Shown piece after piece: positions 6,626 to 13,914 of a stretch of DNA of 31,171 bases (position 1 is the stretch's first letter; each line of letters opens with the position of its first letter). A program made the position numbers and the translations under genes. A model generated the notes under the pieces. That model was given only the letters and a program-made list of their open reading frames with translations. It had not been told where the DNA came from and made no database searches. Source of the stretch: a virus; IMG/VR virus record IMGVR_UViG_3300046524_000590, positions 1 to 31,171 of that record, one strand, 5' to 3'.

Positions 6626-6906
6626 TGACCAACGCCGACCGTATCGACCTTGCCCGTAGCACGCTCGACCCATGCAACACCTCCGCCGCCGAAAGCTTCG
6701 GATGCCGGATCCCAGAAATGCACGACCCAATACTTGCCCCGGGCTTCGATCCGATGACGAACGACGTGCCGCGGGTCGGCGAACGTGCTGCCAAAACGGT
6801 CGCGGAGAACCGCCTCCGCGCGCCGTGCCGCTTCAGCTTGATCGACCGGGCCGGTCGTCGCGCAAGCGGCTGGCAGGAACAATAGCCAGGCAAAAGCGAA
6901 CTTCAT
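6622..6906 (-). CDS. Putative small lipoprotein, NTF2-fold immunity-like
   Basis: The protein has 94 residues, with a clear export signal: a Lys, then a hydrophobic core (MKFAFAWLLFLPAAC) ending at Cys15, which may be lipidated. The lipobox is imperfect, with Pro at -3. The mature part has a helix (AEAARRAEAVLRDRFG) followed by beta-like strands (KYWVVHFWDP, GGGVAWVERATGKVDTVG), the pattern of NTF2-fold immunity-type proteins. This fold suggestion is by eye. It is the first of three overlapping minus-strand genes inside the late operon. Phage lipoproteins of this size often block superinfection at the envelope, which is a reasonable guess here. The ATG at 6906 was chosen because it begins the signal peptide; an ATG at 6933 would add nine residues. 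Confidence 0.7.
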   Translation of the reverse strand: MKFAFAWLLFLPAACATTGPVDQAEAARRAEAVLRDRFGSTFADPRHVVRHRIEARGKYWVVHFWDPASEAFGGGGVAWVERATGKVDTVGVGQ

Positions 6907-6915
6907 CGCTTCACT

Positions 6916-6940
6916 GTGCCGGAAGAGCGGCACTTCTTCC
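6916..6940 (-). other. Competing hairpins in the lipoprotein mRNA leader
   Basis: GTGCCG-GAAGAG-CGGCAC (6916-6933) and GGAAGA-N8-TCTTCC (6921-6940) are two 6-base stems that cannot both form. They lie just upstream of the lipoprotein start at 6906 on the minus strand. They could control its translation, or they may be chance pairing in GC-rich DNA. Confidence 0.3.
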
Positions 6941-7002
6941 AGTAATGAGCCAGTTCGACCACATTTCGGGCGTCAAAGAGCGTTCCGGTAAAGGAGAATC
7001 AC

Positions 7003-8328
7003 ATGCCCAAGGGCGGCGTGCAAACCAATATCACCTATAGCTGGGGCAATAGCAGCAAAGAGAATGCCTGGGGCCCGTTTTCGCCCGGCTTCCCGCTCAT
7101 GCCGGTCGTGCAGCAACCGGTCCGCGGCTACGACTTCAAGCCCAATATCAACGCGACGTTGCAGCCCCGCGCCTACGAGCAGACCGGGTTTCCAGCACTG
7201 CGCGCGTTCGCCAATGTCGAACTGGTGCGGCTGGCGATCGAGACACGCAAGGACCAGGTCGAGCGGCTCGACTGGCAGATCAAGCCGGTCGATGGCGCCG
7301 CCAAGATCGCAGACGATCCGCGCATCGTCGAGCTGACGCGGTTCTGGCGCAAGCCCGACGGAGTGACGCCATTCGCGACCTTCATGCGGTCGAGCCTGGA
7401 GGATTTGCTGACGCTCGACGCACCGGCATTCGAGAAAAGGCGCAATCGTGGCGGCAAGCTGATCGCGTTGGAGATCGTGCCTGGGGATACCATTCACCCG
7501 ATGGTCGACGATACCGGGCGCCGTCCGCGCGGGCCGAGCGACGTCGCCTATCAGCAGGTGATCAAGGGCGTGGTGTGGGCAAACCTGACCAATGCCGGCC
7601 TGCTCTACGCGCCGCGGAACGTGCGGCCGCATCATCTCTATGGCTTCGGGCCAGTCGAGCAGATTATCGTCACGATCAATACCATCCTGCGGCGGCAGGC
7701 GGCGCAGCTGAGCTATTTCACCGAGGGCAACGTGCCGGCGGGGCTGCTCAACGCGCCCGAGGGCTGGGACGCGGCGAAGATCCAGGAATTGCAGCAATGG
7801 TTCGATGATCGCATCGCCGGCAATGCCGCCGAGCAGAACAAGCTGATCTGGGGACCGCACGGATCGCAATTCACCGCTTTCAAGGCGGCACCGATCAAGG
7901 ACGAGTTCGACGAATGGCTGGCGCGGATCGTCGCCTTCGCCTTCTCGCTGCCCCCTACCCCGTTCGTGCGCCAGATGAACCGGTCGACGGCGATGGAGGA
8001 CCAGGAGCGCTCGCTCGAGGAGGGGCTCGAGCCGCTTCAACTGTGGATGAAGCGCTGGATCGACGACGTGATCCAGATCGAGTTCGGTTATTCCGACCTG
8101 GAATTCTCCTTCGTCAAGTCGACGAGCATCGACCCCCAGGTGCAGTCGGAGATCGACGATCGCGACTTGCGCAACGGGTCGAAGGTAATCGACGAGGTGC
8201 GGCATGCGCGCGGTGACGATCCGTTGCCTGATGGGCTGGGGGCGCGGCCGCTGTTGTATACCGGCGCTGGAGCGGTGTTGTTGGAGGATGCGGTGGCAGA
8301 GGCGACGGCCGAACCAACGGACGGCTGA
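7003..8328 (+). CDS. Portal protein
   Basis: This 441-residue protein would form the dodecameric ring at the capsid vertex through which DNA enters and leaves. Family features include VELVRLAIETRKDQVERLDW early, LSYFTEGNVPAGLLNAPEGW in the middle, and AFAFSLPPTPFVRQMNRSTA followed by AMEDQERSLEEGLEPLQLWM, the conserved crown/wing region of HK97-type portals. AGGAGA at 6992-6997 precedes the ATG. It is separated from terL by three minus-strand cargo genes, unusual because these two genes are normally adjacent. The acidic Ala/Glu C-terminus (about 20 residues) is likely flexible. Confidence 0.92.
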   Translation: MPKGGVQTNITYSWGNSSKENAWGPFSPGFPLMPVVQQPVRGYDFKPNINATLQPRAYEQTGFPALRAFANVELVRLAIETRKDQVERLDWQIKPVDGAAKIADDPRIVELTRFWRKPDGVTPFATFMRSSLEDLLTLDAPAFEKRRNRGGKLIALEIVPGDTIHPMVDDTGRRPRGPSDVAYQQVIKGVVWANLTNAGLLYAPRNVRPHHLYGFGPVEQIIVTINTILRRQAAQLSYFTEGNVPAGLLNAPEGWDAAKIQELQQWFDDRIAGNAAEQNKLIWGPHGSQFTAFKAAPIKDEFDEWLARIVAFAFSLPPTPFVRQMNRSTAMEDQERSLEEGLEPLQLWMKRWIDDVIQIEFGYSDLEFSFVKSTSIDPQVQSEIDDRDLRNGSKVIDEVRHARGDDPLPDGLGARPLLYTGAGAVLLEDAVAEATAEPTDG

Positions 8329-8367
8329 ATGGTGCTCGAACTACCAGTCGTGGTGACGCCGGCTCCG

Positions 8368-8583
8368 TTAGCCGCGCCTGCCACGGAAGATCGTCCAGCC
8401 GGCGAAGACGAACGACGCCAGCGCACCGAGCATCAGGACAAGCGCCGCAATATGATATTTGGCACGTTCGGGTGAGACACCGTTCGCCCCGAACGGCGCG
8501 GCATCGCCCTGTGCCTCCAGCGAGCGACCGACGAAATAGAGTCCCGTGGCGACCGCCAGGAAGATGAGCGGCTTGAATTTCAT
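8368..8583 (-). CDS. Small two-helix membrane protein (cargo)
   Basis: The protein has 71 residues and two predicted membrane helices: PLIFLAVATGLYFVGRSL (about 5-22) and IAALVLMLGALASFVFAGWT (about 45-64). These are joined by a short polar loop, and the C-terminus is basic (FRGRRG), probably cytoplasmic. It lies alone on the minus strand between portal and protease genes. The ribosome site is weak (GGGGGCAAG before the ATG). I do not recognise it. Small inner-membrane cargo proteins of temperate phages often act in superinfection exclusion, but nothing specific shows that here. Confidence 0.6.
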   Translation of the reverse strand: MKFKPLIFLAVATGLYFVGRSLEAQGDAAPFGANGVSPERAKYHIAALVLMLGALASFVFAGWTIFRGRRG

Positions 8584-8711
8584 GTCTTGCCCCCGTGCCG
8601 ACGTTCCGACCGCCCCGCGATCCGGCCAAAGCGAGACTAACGCGACTGTGCGCGGAAGCCAAACAACAGCCGTAACGAGACCCCCTCACATCCTGAAAGG
8701 ACAGCCATCGC

Positions 8712-10214
8712 ATGACGCGGTTTCGCCAGTTCGGCGCGATCACCAAGGTCGAGGATCAGGAAGACGGCACGATCAAGGTCTGGGGCGTCGCCTCATCCGA
8801 GACGCGCGACCAGCAGGGCGAGACGATCACCGCCCAGGCGATGAAGGCGGCTTTGCCCGACTATGGCCGCTTCCCCGCGCTGCGCGAGATGCACGAGCCG
8901 AGTGCCGCCGGGCGCGTGGTCGAGGCCGAGGTCGACGATCACGGCATCACCCAGATCTGCGCGCATGTCGTCGACCCGCTGGCGATCACCAAGGTGCGTG
9001 CGGGCGTCTATGCCGGCTTCTCGATCGGGGGAAAGGTGCTGAAGCGCGACACCGCCGACCGCAGCGTAATCACCGCGCTGAAGCTGGTCGAGATCAGCCT
9101 GGTCGACAGCCCCTGCAACCCCGACGCCGTCATCAACATGTGGAAGGCCGATATGGATTATGTTCCGAGTGGCGACGAGGTGGTCGCGAAGGCCCGCGAA
9201 CTGGCCGAGGATGCGGGATCGCGGCGATACAAGGACTTCCTGTTCAAGGCGCGCGAACGGCTGATCGCCGCGGCGCTGGCGAGCGACCTGGGCAACGATG
9301 ATGACGACGACCAGGACGAGGATCGCGAACCGGATGCGGGGGCCGCCCAAGCCGACGGTGACGGAGGTGCTCCTGCGGTGGATCCGGACGGCGGTAAGCC
9401 GGAAGACCAGGACAAGCAGCCGCCCTCCAAGCCGGCGGCCGGCGAGCAGCCCCCTGCCCGGCCCAAGCCTGGTGAGCAGCCCGCCGCCAAGCCGCAACCG
9501 AAGCCCAAATCGCCCGATCCGCAAGCCGATGCCGACGAAGACGATGCCGACGCGTCGCGCGATGGCGAAGCTGACGACGACGCACCGCCGCCCAAGCCCA
9601 AGCTGGCGTCGGATAGCAAGGATCAGGTGAAGCGTGTCGCGACCAGCGCCGATGCCGGCAACGACGCTGGTGATGCCGACACCGACGATGCCGGGGCCGC
9701 CCAAGCCGATGCCGATCGCATCCAGGCGGCACACGACCACCTCGTCGCGCTGGGCGCGCAATGCTGCGAGGACAATTGCGGCGACGCGGACCAGCCGCCG
9801 GCTAACGCTGCCGGCCGTCCTCGCCCGCAGGCTGCGCCGCCTGCTTCCGATCCCGGGGAGGAAACCGAGAAGCTTCGGCGCGGCGGCGCGCTGGGCGACG
9901 CCGTGATGGCCGACCTCGCCAAACGCTTCGGCGACACGATCACGATGCTGAACGCGACGATCGGCGATCTGACCAAGCGCCTGGAGCAAGTCGAGGCCGA
10001 GCCGGCGGCGCCGAGGACCGCAGTCGGGCCGTTGCGCGCGGTGAGCAAGGCCGAAGACGCCTCCCCCAATTCCGCCAACGGCGCGTCGGCGATCAGTGCC
10101 GATGAGCTGAAGAAAGTGATCGACACCCTACCCGAGCAGGAGCGCGGCCAGTTCCTGCTGCGCATCGCTCTGTCCAACCCGACTCTGGTTCACGCGGCCC
10201 GCGCAGCCGCCTGA
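8712..10214 (+). CDS. Head maturation protease with long disordered tail (protease-scaffold fusion)
   Basis: The protein has 500 residues. The first 150 match the prohead protease fold of XkdF/HK97 type, with candidate catalytic His61 (REMHEPSAAGR), Ser104 (YAGFSIGGKV) and the strand KLVEISLVDSPCNPDAV. Residues about 195-330 are a low-complexity acidic and Pro/Lys-rich region (runs of Asp, repeated KPKP/EQPP). A cysteine cluster follows (QCCEDNC), then a helical segment (LAKRFGDTITMLNATIGDLT) like a scaffold core. The C-terminus (LPEQERGQFLLRIALSNPTL) probably binds capsid subunits. No separate scaffold gene is present, so the fusion likely guides assembly and then digests itself. AAGGA precedes the ATG. 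It lies immediately before the capsid gene. Confidence 0.85.
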   Translation: MTRFRQFGAITKVEDQEDGTIKVWGVASSETRDQQGETITAQAMKAALPDYGRFPALREMHEPSAAGRVVEAEVDDHGITQICAHVVDPLAITKVRAGVYAGFSIGGKVLKRDTADRSVITALKLVEISLVDSPCNPDAVINMWKADMDYVPSGDEVVAKARELAEDAGSRRYKDFLFKARERLIAAALASDLGNDDDDDQDEDREPDAGAAQADGDGGAPAVDPDGGKPEDQDKQPPSKPAAGEQPPARPKPGEQPAAKPQPKPKSPDPQADADEDDADASRDGEADDDAPPPKPKLASDSKDQVKRVATSADAGNDAGDADTDDAGAAQADADRIQAAHDHLVALGAQCCEDNCGDADQPPANAAGRPRPQAAPPASDPGEETEKLRRGGALGDAVMADLAKRFGDTITMLNATIGDLTKRLEQVEAEPAAPRTAVGPLRAVSKAEDASPNSANGASAISADELKKVIDTLPEQERGQFLLRIALSNPTLVHAARAAA

Positions 10215-10256
10215 CCCTATCGCCCGCGCCATCGCGCCCGGGCCTCGTTCCTGCGC

Positions 10257-10275
10257 CTATCCAAAGGACGGATAG
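10257..10275 (+). promoter_or_regulatory. Capsid gene ribosome site held in a hairpin loop
   Basis: CTATCC (10257-10262) pairs perfectly with GGATAG (10270-10275), and the 7-base loop AAAGGAC contains the Shine-Dalgarno AAAGGA, nine bases before the capsid ATG at 10278. Display of the site in a loop could favour strong translation of the most abundant virion protein, or allow control by a bound protein. Confidence 0.5.
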
Positions 10276-10277
10276 CA

Positions 10278-11807
10278 ATGACCAATCTCACTCCCGACGA
10301 GATCAAGAAGTCGCTCGTCTCCAGCCTATCGAACCCCGACGAAAATATTTCGCGCGCGATCATGCTGATGGCGGGCGGGCGCCCCGACATGGTCGAAAAG
10401 GCGATATCGACCGGCACCGGGCTGGTCGCCTATGACCTGCAAGCGCCGGCCAAGAACCTGTATCCGGTCAATACGCCGATCATCAAATCGCTGCCGCGCG
10501 TCGGGGGTGGCGGCGGCACCGCGACTAACTGGAAGTCGGTCACCGCGTTGACCGGTTCGGGCTTCGACAACACCCCCTGGGTGCCCGAGGGCCAGCGCGC
10601 CGGTCAGATGGCCTACACCACCGCCGACCGCGCGGCGCCGTATCGTACGCTGGGCGAGGAAGACCAGGCGACGTTCGAAGCGATCTCCGCCGGCCGCACG
10701 TTCGAGGACATCAAGGCGTCGATGACGCAGCGCCTGCTGCAGAAGACGATGCTGAAGGAAGAAGCCGGCGTGATCTTCGGCAATGCCTCGCTGGCGCTGG
10801 GCACGCCGACCGCGCCGACGCTGAGCGCGGGCGGTACGGGATCGACCTTGCCGGGATCGGTGACCTATTCGGTGATCGTCGTCGCGCTGACGATGGAAGG
10901 CATGCGCAACAGCACGTTGTCGAACGGCGTTGCGACCTCGAAATCGGTGACCGGCGCCGACGGCAAGAGCTTCTCGATCAATGGCGGCTCGTCGATGAAG
11001 TCGTCGGCTGCGAGCCAGGCGACAACCGCCGGTCAGGCGCTGTCGTGCAGCGTGCCGGCGATCCAGGGCGCGGCAGGCTATGCCTGGTTCATCGGCACCG
11101 CGGGAAGCGAGAAGCTCGAGGCGATCAGCTCGACCAACAGCGTCATGTTTGCCAAACCGCTTGCTGGTACGGGGCAGGCGGCGAGCGCGGTCAGCGCGGA
11201 TTGCTCGACCAACTCGACCGCGTTCGACGGTTTGCTGACCACCGCGCTGAAGCCGGGGTCGGGCGCATACGTCAATTATCTCGCCACCGGCACGCCGGGC
11301 GCGGGCACGACCCTCACCTCTTCGGGCCAAGGGTCGGTGACCGAGATCGACGTGATGATGCAGTCGATGTGGGACAATTATCAATGCTCGGTCGACGTGC
11401 TCTACGTGAACAGCCAGGAGCAGCGGAACATCACCAAGAAGGTGCTCGCGTCGGGCACCGCGTCGCTGCTCAATTACTTCCAGGATCCGAAGGCGGGCGA
11501 AGTCGCGCTGACCGCCGGCGGCGTGGTCGAATATTATTACAACCCGTACCTCAACAAGAAGATTCCGATCCGCCTGCACCCCAATGTGTCGGCGGGGACG
11601 ATCCTGGGCTGGGCGGGCGACCTGCCGGTCCAGTATCAATCGAGCGAGGTGCCCAATGTCGCTGAGATGAAGGTGCGCCGCGATTACTACCAGATCGACT
11701 GGCCAATAACGACGCGCGCCGAGATGTCGGGCGTGTATGTCGAGGAGACGCTGGCGGTCTACGCGCCGTTCGCGATGGGCGTGATCGCCAACATCGCCAA
11801 CGGCTAA
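10278..11807 (+). CDS. Major capsid protein with inserted domain
   Basis: This 509-residue protein would form the icosahedral shell. The HK97-like parts are split. Residues 1-173 include the N-arm and E-loop-like region (NWKSVTALTGSGFDNTPWVP, YRTLGEEDQATFEAISAG). Residues from about 315 to the end include VTEIDVMMQSMWDNYQCSVD, RNITKKVLASGT and the terminal RAEMSGVYVEETLAVYAPFA. Between them, about 175-310 is a Ser/Thr/Gly-rich beta-type segment (TPTAPTLSAGG, VTYSVIVVALTMEGMRNSTL, AAGYAWFIGTAG) resembling an Ig/fibronectin-III-like insertion, likely exposed on the capsid surface. It follows the protease gene and is followed by a strong terminator, as expected for a highly expressed gene. Confidence 0.9.
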   Translation: MTNLTPDEIKKSLVSSLSNPDENISRAIMLMAGGRPDMVEKAISTGTGLVAYDLQAPAKNLYPVNTPIIKSLPRVGGGGGTATNWKSVTALTGSGFDNTPWVPEGQRAGQMAYTTADRAAPYRTLGEEDQATFEAISAGRTFEDIKASMTQRLLQKTMLKEEAGVIFGNASLALGTPTAPTLSAGGTGSTLPGSVTYSVIVVALTMEGMRNSTLSNGVATSKSVTGADGKSFSINGGSSMKSSAASQATTAGQALSCSVPAIQGAAGYAWFIGTAGSEKLEAISSTNSVMFAKPLAGTGQAASAVSADCSTNSTAFDGLLTTALKPGSGAYVNYLATGTPGAGTTLTSSGQGSVTEIDVMMQSMWDNYQCSVDVLYVNSQEQRNITKKVLASGTASLLNYFQDPKAGEVALTAGGVVEYYYNPYLNKKIPIRLHPNVSAGTILGWAGDLPVQYQSSEVPNVAEMKVRRDYYQIDWPITTRAEMSGVYVEETLAVYAPFAMGVIANIANG

Positions 11808-11852
11808 TCCTTCTCCCCTCCCGGGCGCCCACCCCTTGCCCCGGGCCTTCCT

Positions 11853-11883
11853 GGCCCCGCCGCGATGACCGGCGGGGCCTTTT
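11853..11883 (+). terminator. Intrinsic terminator after the capsid gene
   Basis: GGCCCCGCC and GGCGGGGCC make a perfect 9-base GC stem with a 9-base loop, followed directly by TTTT and a further T-rich CATTTTG. It lies 46 bases after the capsid stop and just before the next gene's ribosome site. Downstream genes therefore need read-through, antitermination or their own promoter. Confidence 0.85.
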
Positions 11884-11903
11884 CATTTTGAGAGGAGTGC
11901 CGC

Positions 11904-12098
11904 GTGGCCGACAATCCTTCCCAGCGCCGTGCGCCCAAAGCGGCGGCCGCCGACACCGTCGCGATGCTCCATGAGGACGGCGCCGGATGCAGCTGGCGCG
12001 GGCAATCCTTCGCGGCCGATGCCAAGGGTGTCGTGATCGTACCGGTCGCGGCGGCGGCCGAGCTGCTCACGCACGGCTTCAGCTTCGTGGGCCGATGA
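11904..12098 (+). CDS. Small hypothetical head protein
   Basis: The protein has 64 residues and starts at GTG 11904, with AGAGGAG seven bases upstream. The sequence has a compact beta-like core (DTVAMLHEDGAGCSW, GVVIVPVAAAAELLTHGFSF). Small proteins of this appearance often follow the capsid gene in alphaproteobacterial siphophages. They may be decoration or head-completion factors, but no function is established from the sequence. It begins right after the terminator and is followed four bases later by the head-tail connector gene. Confidence 0.65.
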   Translation: MADNPSQRRAPKAAAADTVAMLHEDGAGCSWRGQSFAADAKGVVIVPVAAAAELLTHGFSFVGR

Positions 12099-12102
12099 CG
12101 TC

Positions 12103-12663
12103 ATGGCAGCGGGCGACCTCACCAATCTGTCGGCGGTCAAACGCTGGCTCAACATTTCAAGCGACAATGACGACGCGTTGCTGACCGACTTGGTCACCCA
12201 GGTGTCGGCGTTCGTCGAAAACACCCTCCAGCGTAATGTCCTAACGGCGACGCATGTCGAGACTTATCGCGGGACCGGCGGATCTCGGTTCCTGTTGAGG
12301 AACTGGCCGGTCCAATCGGTGACGTCGGTCGAATGGGGCGAGACGCGGATCGACACTGTGGTCGATGCGATCGGCAACGCTTCGGGGGTCGCCACCGATG
12401 GGCGCAGCGTGATCCTGGTCGGATCGCGAACGCCGTACGATCGGCCGGTGCGAGTGACGTATGTCGCGGGATATGATTCCGTCCCGGCCGATCTAATGCT
12501 GGCGGTGACTGAACTGGTCGGCGAAGCCTATTCGGCCCGCACGCATATCGGCGAGACCAGCCATGCGAGTTCGGGCACGACCACCGTCGCGTTCAGCCGC
12601 GAGGCGATGCACCAGGCGGTGCTGGCACGGCTCAACAATTACATGTTGGCGGCGCCGCTATGA
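12103..12663 (+). CDS. Head-tail connector (gp6/gp8-like adaptor)
   Basis: This 186-residue protein would bind beneath the portal and start the head-tail neck. The N-terminal helices (LSAVKRWLNISSDNDDALLT, QVSAFVENTLQRN) are typical of the phage gp6-like connector family. The central part is beta-rich (RFLLRNWPVQSVTSVEW, RPVRVTYVAGYDSVPADLML), and the C-terminal helix ends the fold (AVLARLNNYMLAAPL). The stop overlaps the next start (ATGA). Its position between capsid and gp10-like genes agrees. Confidence 0.88.
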   Translation: MAAGDLTNLSAVKRWLNISSDNDDALLTDLVTQVSAFVENTLQRNVLTATHVETYRGTGGSRFLLRNWPVQSVTSVEWGETRIDTVVDAIGNASGVATDGRSVILVGSRTPYDRPVRVTYVAGYDSVPADLMLAVTELVGEAYSARTHIGETSHASSGTTTVAFSREAMHQAVLARLNNYMLAAPL

Positions 12664-13148
12664 GCGTGACGCTGGATGCGGAAGCGCTGAGCGCCGGGCT
12701 CGATCGCCTGTCGTCGCAAGTGTCGGCGGCGGTCGAGGCCAAGGTGACGGCGGCGACCGCCGAACTGCAACGGCATGTGATCGACGACAAGCTTCACGGC
12801 CAGATGCTGAACGCGCGTACCGGTCGGCTGGCGAGCGCGGTCGAGCGCACGGTCGAGGTCAAGGACGACAATATAGTCGGTCAAGTATTCGTGAATAATA
12901 ACGTGCCTTATGCTGCGATCCTAGCATACGGTGGCAGTACGTCGCCGCATGACATCGTGCCCGACAAGGCCAAGGCGCTCGCCTTCGCGGCAGGCGGCAA
13001 GCACGTATTCGCGCGGTTGATCCACCATCCCGGATCGCACTTTCCGGCGCGGCCCTATCTGGCAAGCGCACTAAGCGATGAGGCCGACGAGATCGCCGCT
13101 GCGCTGAAATTGGCGGCGATCACCGCCGCGCAGGAGGCGATCGGATGA
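12660..13148 (+). CDS. HK97 gp10-like neck / tail-completion protein
   Basis: The protein has 162 residues. The pattern LQRHVIDDKLHG, then NARTGRLASAVERTVEV, then VPYAAILAYGGSTSPHDIVP and the late FPARPYLASALSD, is the hallmark of HK97-gp10-type proteins, which complete the head-tail joint. It overlaps the genes on both sides by four bases, so the connector, this protein and the tail terminator are probably made in coupled amounts. The N-terminal helix (LDRLSSQVSAAVEAKVTAAT) is longer than some relatives. Confidence 0.88.
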   Translation: MSVTLDAEALSAGLDRLSSQVSAAVEAKVTAATAELQRHVIDDKLHGQMLNARTGRLASAVERTVEVKDDNIVGQVFVNNNVPYAAILAYGGSTSPHDIVPDKAKALAFAAGGKHVFARLIHHPGSHFPARPYLASALSDEADEIAAALKLAAITAAQEAIG

Positions 13149-13576
13149 CCAGTCGCAACCAGGTGTTCGACACATTGCTGGCGCTGGGCGACGTGCGTTG
13201 GGGCAATGACGAAGGCTTTGTCGAGCGCTCGCGCCGGCTCAAGATGTGGGACAAGGCACCGGTCCCCGCACTATACCAGATCGAGGGCACCGAGACGGTT
13301 GCCTCGCTCGACGGGCAGCTCGACAAGCACAGCCTGCGCGCGAGCTGGATCATCTATCATCGCGGCGGCAAGGACCAGGCGGCGACCCCCGCCGAAACCA
13401 GTAACGCAATCCTCGACGCGATCGAGGCGGCGTTTCGCCCCGCGCTTCCCGGCGCGCGGCAGACGCTCGGCGGGCTCGCCTATCGCGCGTTCATCGACGG
13501 CACGATCCACAAGGACAATGGCGACCTGGACGGTCAGGCCATGCTGATCGTGCCGATCACCATCATCCTTCCCTGA
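13145..13576 (+). CDS. Tail terminator / completion protein
   Basis: The 143-residue protein fits the minor-tail U / gp17-like tail terminator by size, fold pattern and position just before the tail-tube gene. An N-terminal helix (NQVFDTLLALGDVRWG) precedes a beta strand with PALYQIEGTETVASL, then LRASWIIYHRGGKD, a helix (NAILDAIEAAFRP) and a late strand (GQAMLIVPITIIL). It would cap the growing tail tube and join it to the head. It overlaps the preceding gene by four bases. Confidence 0.82.
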   Translation: MTSRNQVFDTLLALGDVRWGNDEGFVERSRRLKMWDKAPVPALYQIEGTETVASLDGQLDKHSLRASWIIYHRGGKDQAATPAETSNAILDAIEAAFRPALPGARQTLGGLAYRAFIDGTIHKDNGDLDGQAMLIVPITIILP

Positions 13577-13593
13577 TCGCAATGGAGAAACTA

Positions 13594-13845
13594 ATGGCAC
13601 GATCGCGATCCGCCGCGGCCGACACCGATCCCCCGACGCCGAAGGCGGACGGCGATACGGCCACCGCCCCTGCCCCAACAACGTCGCCTTTGCCGCCGCG
13701 CTTCACAGCGCCCGACCATGTCAGCGCGATTATCCTGTCGACCGGGCGCGAGATCGGCGTGGAAAATGGCGTGCTCACTGCGCCCACCGATCTGAGCGAC
13801 GACGAACACCGCCAGATCGTACGCGCGGGCTGCGCTCCCGTCTAA
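13594..13845 (+). CDS. Small hypothetical tail-region protein
   Basis: The protein has 83 residues. I chose the ATG at 13594 because GGAGA lies five bases upstream; another ATG at 13582 would add four residues. The first 40 residues are Ala/Pro/Thr-rich and probably disordered. The rest is a small domain (HVSAIILSTGREIGVENGVL, then LSDDEHRQIVRAGCAPV) resembling the short proteins found beside tail-tube genes in other phages. Its function is unknown. A terminator follows it. Confidence 0.6.
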   Translation: MARSRSAAADTDPPTPKADGDTATAPAPTTSPLPPRFTAPDHVSAIILSTGREIGVENGVLTAPTDLSDDEHRQIVRAGCAPV

Positions 13846-13877
13846 GCTGCCAATTACTTTCAACTACGAACGCCAAT

Positions 13878-13900
13878 GCCCGCTTCCTGCGGGCTTTTTT
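13878..13900 (+). terminator. Intrinsic terminator before the tail-tube gene
   Basis: GCCCGC-TTCCT-GCGGGC forms a perfect 6-base GC stem with a 5-base loop, and six consecutive T follow (13895-13900). The tail-tube ribosome site starts only a few bases later. It separates the head-joining block from the tail block, so it may set the ratio of the two. Confidence 0.8.
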
Positions 13901-13914
13901 ATTGGAGAAATGGC

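Noticed and set aside
6973-8205. Minus-strand open frame (410 codons) opposite the portal gene
   Set aside because: Shadow composition (Arg/His/Leu/Asp) and no start context; the portal assignment is secure.
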